Assembly: GCF_030272615.1 (NCBI RefSeq)
Contig: NC_081410.1
Span: 290,903,957-290,967,956, forward strand
Reading direction: 5' to 3'
Source of the DNA: Cryptomeria japonica
Taxonomy: Eukaryota > Streptophyta > Pinopsida > Cupressales > Cupressaceae
DNA length: 64,000 nt
In this document: piece by piece, positions 23,313-34,500 of the stretch
Numbering within the stretch: the first letter of the stretch is position 1
Layout: each line of letters starts with the position of its first letter
Position numbers and translations under genes: made by a program
Notes under the pieces: generated by a model
What the model was told of the DNA's origin: nothing
The model's input: only the letters and a program-made list of their open reading frames with translations
Database searches by the model: none

Positions 23313-24547
23313 TAGAAAAAACTCTATTCCTCTTTTAGAGGAAAATGCTCAATAAATAGGAACACTTGGAAATTGGCTTTTGGTCAATTTCAGATCTTGG
23401 GAGATATGTTACAAGTATGTAAGTGGGGTAGGACATATTCACAATTGGGTTTGTAAAACCCGAATGCAAGCGTACTTGTAATAATAAAAATGGAAGAATG
23501 TGTGAAAATAGAATTTTGACATGGAAAAGATAATGGTAATGGAATGTGTGTACAAGAGTGATGAATGTGGATGAAAAAGGAAATAATTTTGGAAGACCAT
23601 CTTCAAGAGAATGGGAAAAACTTTACTTGTAATCAGGTTTTTAAAACCCAAAATTGGAAGGACAAGCTTTTTAACAACTTTGAAACTTGAACTTTTGGCA
23701 AAATATGATTAAGTCTTTTTAACCAAAGGGGGAAAATTCACTTTTTCATCTTACTTGCAATCGAATTTTTTAAAACCCAAAATGCAAGCAAACAATGGGG
23801 GGGGTAAGACCATACAATTCTATTCAAGACTTGGATAGAAAGGGGAAAATCTCTCTCGAACCCGAACTAAAATAAAACAAAACATACAAGGAATGAAAAC
23901 AAAAAGAAAGGAAAACAATGCAAAACTAAAAAATAAACCTTACCTTTCTTAATAAGCATGCCTCTTCAAGATACGAAACAATCCTTAAAAGGAAGAACCG
24001 GTTTCTTAAATAGAAAATCAAACCACAAAACCGAAACCCTTGCCACGTCCAAGCTAAACTCTAATTTCAACCAAATACACTAAAAATGGCATTCAAAAAG
24101 GAGAAAGAATAGGTCAAATCCTCATGGAAAACCCATGTAGGAGAAGTATAAACCAAAACACATAAGTTCCAACTGAAAAACGTGGCATTTCAATCTCCAA
24201 ATCATGGCATTCAAAAATGGTTCATGGAGGAAAAAACACAGTCAAAGATCAATGAAATAGCAACCAAAAAAGCTGCAACGTGTTTCCAAAAGCATAAAAT
24301 CCACCTTGAATCCAAAATGCCTCCTCATCCCATGGATTCCTCCACCAAAATCGGTTAGAAATTATGGAAAAATCAAACTCTAAGGAGAGGAAAGCAAGTC
24401 GAGTTCTTGGTAGGAAGCAACAAGTTTAGAATGCCTTGCAAAGACATGTAATTGGGTTTTACAAACTCTTTTACAATTTTTAATTTGTTTTTTTCATTTC
24501 TTATGCAAATTGGGTTTGTGAGAAAAAAGAACATGTCAAAATAGCTT

Positions 24548-24740
24548 CTAAGAGGGAAATAAAATCCCCTTTACAAATTTTAATGACTTAAATCAAAAAA
24601 GAACTTGTCATAGGGAAATAAAATTTCCTTTACAAGTGACTAGAAAAACAATAAAACATGTAATAGGGAAATAAAATCCCTGTTACATCTAAAAATTAAC
24701 TTTAAACTTGTAATAAAGAAATACAATCCCTATTACATGT
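24548..24740. repeat. Array of four imperfect palindromes in U3 of element 3
   Basis: Four units about 50 bp apart share the form AGGGAAATAAAATCCC(T) with flanking TGTAA...TTACA arms (about 24548, 24604, 24657 and 24707). Each could fold as a short hairpin. Three are kept in the other LTR at about 56830-56972, and the fourth was lost with its deletion. Confidence 0.75.
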
Positions 24741-25267
24741 TAAAATCACTTAAGTAGGAACTTTTAAAAGGAATTGCAAGTTCTTTTTAACTTATAATTT
24801 TAAATTAACTTGTAATATGTCCAAAAAGTTCCTACAATGACTTAAAAGACATAAAGCAACAAGGAAAAAATAAAAAGTAAGTTACAAGTTTAAAAATTAA
24901 ATAAAGTGCACTTGTAGTTGACTTAAAATTTCCCTACAACACTAAAACAAGAGAAGAATAAAACTTGCAATCCAAGGAAAATTTCCCACCTGCAGTCAGG
25001 AAGGAAAAACCCGACACTGAAGAAAAAACATAGCAAATGAACTCGAAATGCAATGAAACTTGAAATGTGGATCGAGGATGGACTGAGGATTAATGCATTC
25101 TAGGGGTAAAGAAAAAAATTTCCTTGGTAAGCATGCCTTAGAGTAAAAATTTTATTTTTAAACAAAAATTTTAAAGGGGTTGTCTATTTTTGTGAATACA
25201 AAAATACGGACAACAATTGGCTCTAACTAGGGAATTCATTTCACTTATTGTGAAAGAATAAAAACTA

Positions 25268-25310
25268 GATCTCTAAGTGCCTTCCTCCTTATCCATTGGG
25301 CCACTGCGTC
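25268..25310 (-). other. tRNA-Arg-like 5' segment between integrase and 3' LTR
   Basis: On the minus strand GTGGCCCAATGGATAAGG, preceded by GACGCA, looks like the acceptor/D-arm start of plant tRNA-Arg (recalled, not searched). The rest of a tRNA is not present, so this is not a tRNA gene. The purine-rich GGATAAGGAGGAAGG runs into it. The element's primer site also matches tRNA-Arg. Confidence 0.4.
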
Positions 25311-25394
25311 AATCAAAGCAAAAACCAAAAAAAAAAATGACTCAAAACAAAGAAAAAGACACGGACATTATTTACAATGATTCATCTCAAACCT

Positions 25395-26475
25395 TCATTT
25401 GAAGTAATGCTTCAGGTGTTGGCCACTATAGGGTAGTGCAAATGGTGTACCATCACAATAAGACAAGATAAAGTTATCTTCTCCAGCAACACAGTGAATG
25501 GTGAAAGGTCTACACCATAAAGAATCAAATTTTCTATGTCAGCCTTTAGGTTCTGTACGCTTATCCCAAAGCAACACACTATCACCAACTCGAAACCCCC
25601 TTTGCTTAGCTTTTTTGTCAAAAAGGATTTTGACTTGTTTCTGATGCTAAGCAATTTGATCTACCACTTGTGTCCTTTTCTCTTCCATCTTGGAAAGATA
25701 AATGATTCTTTTGTCTAAAGCACTTTCAAATGTCTCATCCTCAATTGCTTTAGACAATTTAAGGGCAGGAAGCTCCAAAGTGATGGGTATTTCTACATTT
25801 ATCCCATAAAGAAGCTGAAATGGTGACATACCAATAGCTCTTTTTGGTGTAATTTTGTTGGCCCATAAAGCATCACAAAGAACCTTATGCCAAGACCTTT
25901 GATTTTCCTCAACAAGCTTGTGTATGATAGTAATCAAGTTCTTATTACTTGATTTTGCCTGACCATTACCCTAAGGATAATAGTCAGATGAATGAGCTAA
26001 TAAGATACCATATTCAAAAAAAAATTGTGTTATCTAAAAATAAGAGAATGTGGTTGCATTATCAATCACAATCTTGTGTGGAACACCAAACCTGGAGATG
26101 ATGTTCTCCTTGATAAATCTACATACCACCTCAGAGGTAGCATGCTTCACTGGTACTGCCTCCACCCACTTGGTGAAGTAATCTATTTCCGTGAGAACAT
26201 ATGAATGACCTGCTCTTGAAGAAGGATTGATAACACCAATAAATCAATACCCCATTGTCAAAAAGGTTCTTCAATAACCATGGACTCTAATGGCAATGCT
26301 ACAAGCTTTTTTTTCCCACAAACTGCTGACAATGAACACACTTTCGCACCCATTTGAAGGCATCATGAAACAATGTTGGTCAATAATATTAGCTTTCAAA
26401 ATCTTATGAGCAGTCGCTGGTACGGAGAAATACCCACCACAGGCCCGATTATGGAAAGATTCTAACAATCTAACT
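25395..26475 (-). pseudogene. Element 3 integrase
   Basis: A zinc-type N-terminal region (FHNRACGGYFSVPATAHKIL, near 26468-26400) is followed by the core. The first Asp is in TEIDYFTKWVEAVP (about 26200), the second in IVIDNATTFSY (about 26075), and the third position reads GNGQAKSSNKNL (about 25965), where the family has QAESSNK, so the catalytic Glu is Lys. ITPKRAIGMSPFQLLYG (about 25860) and the C-terminal GFRVGDSVLLWDKR (about 25590) complete the domain. Several stops and frame changes occur. The segment 25216-25394 before the LTR has no gene. Confidence 0.85.
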
Positions 26476-26699
26476 TGTTGTGCTTTATCAACACAACCAA
26501 GGAAAGTTCCATCAACAACTCACTTTTACAAACCGTTATCCCAAAGAACAAAGTTTGCAAACTTGAGCTTGACATTCCTCTTTTCTTTAAATGATAAATG
26601 CGTTGGACATTCACCATAAGTCAGAAAATGGGCCACATCTAAATACCACTCTTCAGTTGTACTGACAAACAACACTTTGGGGAGATTTTCTGAATCATC

Positions 26700-27960
26700 A
26701 TATTCTTAATTATCAAGAACATTTTCAGCTATAAGCTGACAAAGACCCTTTCCATGAACAAGTTTGGTGGGTTTAACCTCTAAATCATACTCCTGGATTT
26801 TTGCAATCTAGTTACCTCTCTTCATACCAAACTTTTGCTAAGTCAAGATTGATTTAACTATTGTTTCTCGATCCAAATCCACAGTATGAGAATTAAAAAT
26901 AGAGAATCTAAAATTCTTAACTACTTTGACCACAACATAAGTATTCTTTTCAACTAAGGAGTATTTAATTTCATGAGTCTTCAATGGACAGCTCATGAAA
27001 TTAATGGGAGACTCAACTCCTTCTAAGTTTTTCTACATTAGAATGGTAGACAGAGTATGTTTAGAAGCATAATTGTACATGATAAAATTCTTGGTGTAAT
27101 CTGGACAAACCAGCACAGGTGCATGAGCAATGGCTTCCTTAATCTCATTGAATGTAGCCTTTCCTTCTAATTTCCAATGGAAAATGATTTTTCCTTTCAT
27201 CATATCAGTGATATGATGAATCTTTTCTGCAAAATCAAGTATGAACCGACGTAGAAAATTTTCTTTGCCAAAGAAAGAATGGACAATTGTCTTACTAGCA
27301 GGCAAAGAAAGAGATTAAATTGACTTCACTCTTTCTGGGTCGAACTTAATACCTTCTTTGGAGACAACATGACCAAGAATCTTTCCTTCAAGTCACTCCA
27401 AATATTGATTTCTCAGGATTAAGAGAAATGTCGTTCTTGCGTCACGTTTCTAATACATCTTGCAAATGAAAAAGATGATTCTCATGATCTTTTGAAAAAA
27501 TAGTGAGATCAGCAAGATATAACACAATATACCTTCCCAAAATACCATGAAAGGATAAATCCATGGCTCTTTGAAAGGTAGCTCTTGCATTGATTAAACC
27601 AAAAGGCATCCTACAATATGCAAAAGTACCCCAAGGAGTAGTAAATGTAGTTTTATGTTGGTTAGATTCCCTTACCTCAATTTGGTTATACCTAGAAAAT
27701 CCATCTAACATAGACATCATCTGAGCACCTGTCACTATTTGCAACACCTAATCCATTATTGGTAGAGGATAATTATCTTTCAGTGACAACTAATTGAGGT
27801 TTTGAAAATCTACACAGATACATATTTCTCCATTCTTTTTATGCATCAGAACTATATTTGCTACCCATGTTGAATGGTGGATAGGAAATATAATCCGAGC
27901 ATTTAGCATCTTCTGAATCTCAAAATGAATAGTATTTAAAATTTTGGGATTGTATTGACG
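26700..27960 (-). pseudogene. Element 3 reverse transcriptase and gypsy RNase H
   Basis: RT blocks: STWVANIVLMHKKNGEI (about 27870), MLDGFSRYNQIEV (about 27710), TTFTTPWGTFAYCRMPFGL (about 27640) and the catalytic box reading YLADL (about 27520) where the family has YLDD, so one of the paired Asp is Ala. Palm and thumb continue with GHVVSKEGIKFDPERV (about 27370). RNase H of the gypsy type follows from about 27110 (YNYASKHTLSTILM, with the usual first Asp not kept) to about 26800. Frames shift near 27430 and 27310. The domains would make cDNA. This copy is inactive. Confidence 0.87.
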
Positions 27961-28282
27961 TTGTTTCTAATAAAAAGTCATTGTGCCAAGCTTCAAACAA
28001 AAATCATGTTACATCTCCTTCGGATGAAAAGATTTAAGCTCATCATAGGAATAAGCCAAAACATTCATGTATTGACGCAAAAGTTGAATGAACTCCTCTT
28101 TCTCTTCTGGAGTGCAATTATTTCCAATATTGACAAATTTAGGATCTTCTTCTGAACCAATATTGTACTTTTCAAATCCCATAGAAAATTTTGAATTCTC
28201 TTGTTGTTGCTTCTTGATAAAGAGATCATGCTTATCAAAGAGTTTCTCAAGAGAAACCAGTCCCTTTGGAATTATATTCCCT

Positions 28283-28930
28283 TTTCATTGAATAATTTCA
28301 TCATCTACTTCAGATGATGTATTCGATATTGAATCTAAAGAGGAAGAAGAAGATGAGTTGCTTCCCTCAAAATACAGATTTTTAAAATTGTCTTCAGTCT
28401 GAAGAAAATTTATAATTTGCTTATCCTCATTGAAAATTTGCCAATGACCCCAATTGTCAAGCATAGTGGGTGTGCAAATTAACTTAATAGTGTATCTATC
28501 TTGACCAAAATAAATATTTGGAAACAGCAAAGTAGATGAGAATGCTAGAGAATCAGCTCTATCATTGAATTCACGGGGTACAACAAAAATACTAAAAGCT
28601 TCAAAACTTGCAATATTATCCCATACTAGATTTTGGTAATGCTTGAGACGATCATTTCTTGTCTGATAAATATTTTGGACTTGACAAACCACCAATTTTG
28701 CATCACCTTGAGCATGTAGATTCTTAATTCCTCTTTTGCAATCAACACCCATACCCAAAAAAAGTGACTCATATTCAGTCATATTGTTGGTATTAGAGAA
28801 TTACAACTTGAAGGAATAAGGGAAGCTCTCTCCCTTGGGAGAAATGAGGACAATACCAGCTCTAAATCCATTTGTAGCACAACTACCACCAAACTGAAGA
28901 GTCCATACATCATTGAAACTAATGGTGTCA
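28283..28930 (-). pseudogene. RNase H of the RVT_3 (archaeal-like) type, upstream of RT in element 3
   Basis: WTLQFGGSCATNGFRAGIVL (about 28920-28860), SNTNNMTEYESLFLGMG (about 28795-28745), GDAKLVVCQVQNIYQ (about 28715-28670) and FNDRADSLA (about 28575-28550) follow the order of the second RNase H of plant Tat elements. The first catalytic Asp (F-D-G-S) is Gly, while the Glu and the two later Asp are kept. It is in the same frame as the protease ORF (29673) with one stop at 28798-28800, and RT sequence follows without a break. Its place before RT differs from element 4, where the matching domain follows RT. A Ser-rich linker closes it. Confidence 0.82.
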
Positions 28931-29673
28931 TCAGAGTGGCTAGTACTATCCTCATCAAGGATGGGTGCATTACAGAAATAAAAAGTATCATCTTTTTTAA
29001 TAGAAGAAGTCAAAATTTCTTCTTTAGTAGGAGAAGATTGAAATTCTCCTTCTTGAACAAGTAGTTGAATATTTTCATTAGCAACAAAAGATGAAGCATC
29101 TTCTACTATAATGTATGAATCGGAAGATCCCACTTCTGAGGCTTGATCTTCTTCAGCATTAGCAAACCTTTCACTGGCTAAAAGTAGTGAGGTATCGGAA
29201 GCACTAGAAGGCCAATCTTCAACAAACTTAGAGACTTCATCTATATGGAGATAATAATTCCCAAAAATAGTAGATTCAAAAAGAATTTGGGCATGGGGAT
29301 CATTTGACTTAACAGCGGTATATTTAGTCCCCTTTTCCAGAACTAATTTCTGCACAATACCTTTAACAGGTATCCTAGCGTCATTCATATCCATATTGAG
29401 CTCACCGCCTACATCTTTATAGAAGTTACAGCCAAGAAACATTCCATAAGAGGCAGGGACATCAGCTACCAAAATAGTCATCTTTATTTTCTTTTCTAGA
29501 AAAGCTGCAAATGCAAATTGAGCATCTTTGATTTGCTCAATAAGAGGCACTTGTTTGTTCTCCATGGAGTAACAATGACCAAAATTTTTGGTCAAGGTTA
29601 GCCCTAAGGATTGAGATAAATTAGCAGGCATGAGATTATCAGAGGCACCAGAATCCAAGACACAATTGCTCAA
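28931..29673 (-). pseudogene. Element 3 aspartic protease and linker
   Basis: CVLDSGASDNLMPANLSQSLG (about 29661-29600) holds the D-S-G active site, and YGMFLGCNFYKDVGGELNMD (about 29440-29380) is the flap and dimer end. An acidic Ser/Glu-rich linker of about 140 residues runs into the RNase H at about 28930. The frame is open from 29673 to 28801, the longest intact stretch in this element, and continues the C-terminal gag frame. The protease would process Gag-Pol. Confidence 0.85.
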
Positions 29674-29952
29674 CTAAAAACCATTAATCAGCAAGAAAAT
29701 ATAAAAAGGTTTTATCTTTCCTGGAATAGCAGATGGGATGGTCACTAGATGTTTGGGCAAATTCTTGAGTTATTGAGGAGTAGTATTTTCAAGTATAGGA
29801 TGAGTGCCTCACTCTTAATAAAGCTAGCTAACCTATCAAATTGATCAGGATTAGCTTGTATCAACTTTAGATATTTGAATCTTCATCTTTCTAGTATGGT
29901 CAATAATATCTAAAGCTTGAAATGAACTAACTAGAGAGGGATGGACATTGTC

Positions 29953-31400
29953 TCACTGAGATTTAAGGATAGGCGCATTGATCTTAATCTCATTGGAAGA
30001 AATAATAGGGGGTTTATGATCACTTACTTGAATCTTTGTTGCGTCCATAGGAAGAGTAGGCAGTGGAGTTCCTCTTTTAACAGTAGTAATAGGCAAATAA
30101 ACATTCCCTGGCACTCTGGCTACTTCTTCTTGTTGAGCCAACTTTGTCTGGGATCACGTCATAACATCATATGTATGACTATGGCTTCTTCCAACAGTTG
30201 TTGAGTCATCATAATGCATGTACCTTATAGTAGAGTCATCGGCCACTTCTTCTTCAGGATGGAGAAAATTAGCTTCTTTGGGCTGATAATAAAATTTTGA
30301 ATCATTTGGATCAGCTTCATAATATCTAACAGCTGCATTTTGTGGTGGTGGTTCAAGAGAAAGCCTCTCAAGTGGAGGAGGCAACTTAGACTAATTTTTA
30401 GTAGCATAACCAGATGTAGAATTAGGATATGTCCACCTTGGAATATCCTCATATGGTGCAGCAAATGAGTTTTGGGAAATTTATTTCTTCAAAGAAATGA
30501 TTTCATTTGCCAATTTTTGCACCATAGGGTTTGTAGTGCCTAAGATAGACACTTCAAAAGATGAATTCCCTTTAGACTGATTAGGGTCTTTTCTGATTTC
30601 ACTAGCCAAGATTAAACCATCTTCAATCTCGGTGACCATTATCTATGCAGCAGCTAGGTCCATTGGAGAATCTCTTATCAAGAAGAAAATAACCTTGGGA
30701 AGCTGAGTGTTTATGAAATAACACTTAAGGTTTTCAGGAGTAGGCTGATATAAGAATTCTATTTGCAAATTTGTTAAACTTAGCAATGAATTCATGCATG
30801 CCTTCATGCACATCCTTTTTCATTTATATCAACTGAGCTAGCAAGGCATGCTCATCTTCTACGGGCTTGAAATGTTCATCAAACTTATCTTTTAATGAAT
30901 CCCATGATACAATCAAACCAGTAGTAAGGTTATAAAACCAATCAGCTGCAATACCTTGAAGTGTTTCCATGAACAAACGGACAGCAACATCTTGATGTTC
31001 TACCCCAAGAACACCACAAGCCATGTAAAAATACTTGATATGTTCATCGGGGTGTTGCTTTCCATCTCCATAAAACTTAACAAAAAAATTGTGAGATCCT
31101 TGCGGAAGAGGATGGAATGGTGGCGTTAAAGCCAAAGGACCAAAAGCTACCCCCCCAAGGACCAGCAAGAGGATGAAGAACATTACCAGCCATGCTAGAA
31201 GAGGAAGATATCAATGGTTTGAAAGAGAAAGGATAATTTTCACTTGGGACATGCTTCTTTTTCTTGGATGGTGGATAGCTTGTAGTTCATGAAAGGGAGG
31301 ATGTACTAATGAGCAAATGAAACCTGGATTTTTCACTGGGAGATATTTCTTGAGAACTTTCACCCTTCTTACGATGAACATAGAAACAAATTCCTTCCAT
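29953..31400 (-). pseudogene. gag: Element 3 gag (decayed)
   Basis: A likely start is ATG 31400 (MEGICFYVHRKKGESS), about 85 bp after the primer site. The retrotransposon gag domain is clear at 31150-30824: FYGDGKQHPDEHIKYFYMAC, VAVRLFMETLQGIAADWFYNL and SWDSLKDKFDEHF. Many stops follow, then a Pro-rich and acidic C-terminal part in the protease frame (30384-29953). No zinc knuckle is seen. The frame changes near 31130. Confidence 0.8.
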
Positions 31401-31484
31401 CTTAGATAAACAAATATATTCTCAAAAATGAGTAAGACACTAGACTTCTAATGAAAAACATGAGGCTCTCGAATGCGTTTGTGT

Positions 31485-31501
31485 CCCCAGTGGAGTCGCC
31501 A
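31485..31501 (-). other. Primer binding site, tRNA-Arg type (element 3)
   Basis: TGGCGACTCCACTGGGG on the minus strand lies six bases after the 5' LTR end (31508). It fits the 3' end of plant tRNA-Arg plus CCA, a known gypsy primer. It fixes which repeat is the 5' LTR and proves that the 6-kb unit ends here. Confidence 0.9.
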
Positions 31502-31507
31502 GAAAAA

Positions 31508-34500
31508 TGTTGGTTGAAAATTTTGTACACTTGGGGAAATATACCAAATTGTGGCTTCAACCATAGTGTGTGAGTATAAACTCTCCTAATTAAGGGAAGG
31601 CTCCCCCTATCTATCTAATACTAAAACTAAAATAAAATGGAACAACATTCTTCTTTTTTCAAGAAATCCAATATCATTTTCTCTTCACAGAAAAGTGATA
31701 GCAGAAATGAAGTTTCCTGAAAGCTCAAAGACTTATGTCACTTCCTTCGGGACCGGACAGCAATATCAAGCTCAAAGTCTTGAATATGTGAATTCCTATC
31801 TACCCTTTTCTATACAAATAATAACAAGAACAAAATGTAACAGCACAAAGTCTGAAATAACTTATTCCTTTCTACACAAAATAGCAAGAACTGGTGTGAG
31901 CTCAAACTCTCACAGCTATTTCCTATCACAAAATCTACTTCTAATCTCTCTCAAGAACAAGTGTAAGCACAAAGTCTTATAGTTTCTCTCAATAGAACTT
32001 CTATTCTTACTAAAATTAATCTACAATACTTGTAGCACAAACTCTACAAATCAAAATTGATTAAGCTCTTTAAAAAAAACTTGCAAGAAAGACAATACTG
32101 AACACAAACTCAAGAATGTAGCACAAAGTCTCAACACTTGAGAAATATTCTTCTATTCCTTTCAATTCTTCAATTTACACATAAAAGCTCAAAGACTTCT
32201 TTGCTGCAAATTTGGCAAAGTTTTTGCTTGCTTTCAAAAAAATAAAAATTACAATAGACCCTCTCAAGTATTTATAGGAGAGGAGTCTTGAGAAAAATGT
32301 TGGAGGATCCCAACTAACTTGAGAAATTCTCTCAACCACCATGACTTATTCATAACCTAACTAAGACTTATTCAAGGTTACAAGTCCTATTCTAAATTGA
32401 CTTGTAATCAATTTACTTGTAATTACAAAAGTGCAAGTGATGACTTGCTTTTCACAAAAATCCTTTTACAAGTAAACGTGTCAAAAAGGAAATTAATACT
32501 ATGAAATTACAATTCTGAAAAATATAACCAAGTGTTGAAAAACACTTAAGTTGCAGCATGTTTAGATATGAATCCTTCAAACTTATGGATAACCATTCAT
32601 AGCTCAGTAGGATTCGGTTTGCGGGTGTTCTTGGCAACAATCATGGTCTTCACAATTGTATCATGGCACTGAAGAATCATAGAATTGTTCTTCTCCAAAG
32701 TGGACTAGATTTCCTACAAGAAGATTTGATGTTTCATCAAAACTTGAATAGAGGCAGCTGAAAATTGATCACTCCTCCACTCATTATGAATCTTCATCTG
32801 TAGATCTACGAGAACTTCTTATTCCAGTAGAAACTCCGCATTCTAACACATGATATTGCAAGAGGCCTTCTCAGAATGAGAAATGACACCTTGGAATACT
32901 TCAACTCGCAATCTCCTTCTATCATCAATATCTTCAATAAGGGATTTGAGAATGAGGGCTTTTTACTCTAGGAGATCTTGAAATTCTAGATACATGACCC
33001 TGGAAGGAATAATGTCATGCTCCTTAAGAACACTCAACTATTGTTGAGACATCTTGCACCAAACTATCAAGCTACCTTCAACCCTTTTCAAGTTTTTTTT
33101 CAAAGTCTCAGAGGTATGATTCAATTTTTCTTCAATGGTCTCCAACTTAACCATCATTTGGAATATGTCTTTCAGCACTTGCACACACAAATCATGAATT
33201 TGATCCACCCAAGATTCCAACTCTTGTACCTTTTGAGCAACTCTTTCAACTCCTCAGGCTGGTTCCTATGCACTTGTGAAAGTTGAAGGATTGTACCCTT
33301 CACTTGAAGACTTGGTAATCTTTTGGATTGCTGCCATAAGTTGCACATTTTCCTCTTCTACCTTATCCTTCTTTTCTAGAAGTTCATCACACCGTTGCAC
33401 CAATGAGGCTACTGATTGTTGAGCATTATGTTTGGCCACCTCATGTGTTTGTTTTCCCAACTCCACCCTTGTGATCATGTATTCAGCATCTTGCATCTCT
33501 TCACGTGGCTTGTCTTTAATTGGCTCAACAGTTTCAACTACTTTCATCTTGTTACTATCAATTGTTACCCTTGAGATCATCTTAGATCATCTTAACCCTT
33601 TTGGAAACCTTGGGTTTTGATTGCTTGAGATGCTGGAAATCAAAGATGTCAAGAGATATTTCTTGCTTCTTTCTTTTACGTATAAAATAACTAAACCATG
33701 GAGGTAAAGCAATCAACTCTCCTTGAGAAATGATTGAAAGTGAGGGAGAAGCAATTTATATTTAAACAACAGTCATCATCTTGGGAGAAGTTAATGTTTG
33801 GATGGCAACTATAGGCTTCTCATTAATCAAAGAGTGTGATAATTGGATCATGAACTATTAAAAACTCGAAGTGGAAGTATCAATCTCAGACAAAGGGGCA
33901 TATGCATGATTATCCTCAAAGATATTCATCAAATTATTTTGAGGATGATCAAGAGATGACTCAACTACTGAAATTGGAATGAACCTCTAAGGAGATTCAC
34001 CCACTAAAATAGGAACAATATGAATAGTGGAAAAAGTATCCATATTCGCATCAAGAGAAGACATAGGTAATTATAGAGGAGTCTGAGGGTCAACTTCATG
34101 AGGTGACTCCGAAATGGGTGACTTGAGACCATTGTCTTATTGTAGTTCCTCCTCTAGATCTTCAGAATCTATCACATGAACATGGAGCTATGATTTTTCC
34201 TTTCCTCAAATTGTCACTTCCTGAGGAGGAAGTACTATCACCCGACTAACCCGCAACTTGATTCTTGTGCCCGAAGATAGTGCACCTTCCTTGTTATCTA
34301 TCTGGATTTTAGACTTTCATCCGAGAGGTCCTGTAGAATCATCTTCTTTTCCAACCTTGATCTTAATGAGTCTAACACCGTTATTTTTTAGCCAAGTGTT
34401 AGTGTTAGCTAAGATAGGCTGAAATCTATCAAGAATGGAAGTACCCTCATTATGTGACCAATGAATTGATGGAAATGGTGCTTCATCAACTCTCTTTTCA

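Larger units (their letters stand above)
18753..25215 (-). repeat. Element 3 3' LTR (6.46 kb)
   Basis: It parallels 31508-36830 plus 56363-57241 throughout. On the minus strand the parts are: about 1.9 kb of A/T-rich U3 with palindromic repeats (25215-23313), the U3 ORF (23312-19838), then the TATA box (19561-19569) and about 0.8 kb of R/U5. It is longer than the other copy because 31508-57241 lost about 0.26 kb corresponding to about 24705-24960, between short AAACTTG repeats. Confidence 0.92.

Noticed and set aside
18753-25215. Segmental duplication instead of an LTR
   Set aside because: The unit ends exactly at a primer site on one side and at matching 5-bp duplications outside, which a segmental duplication would not give.
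25268-25310. Possible tRNA-Arg gene
   Set aside because: Only a 5' part resembles tRNA; no anticodon arm, T-loop or acceptor partner follows.
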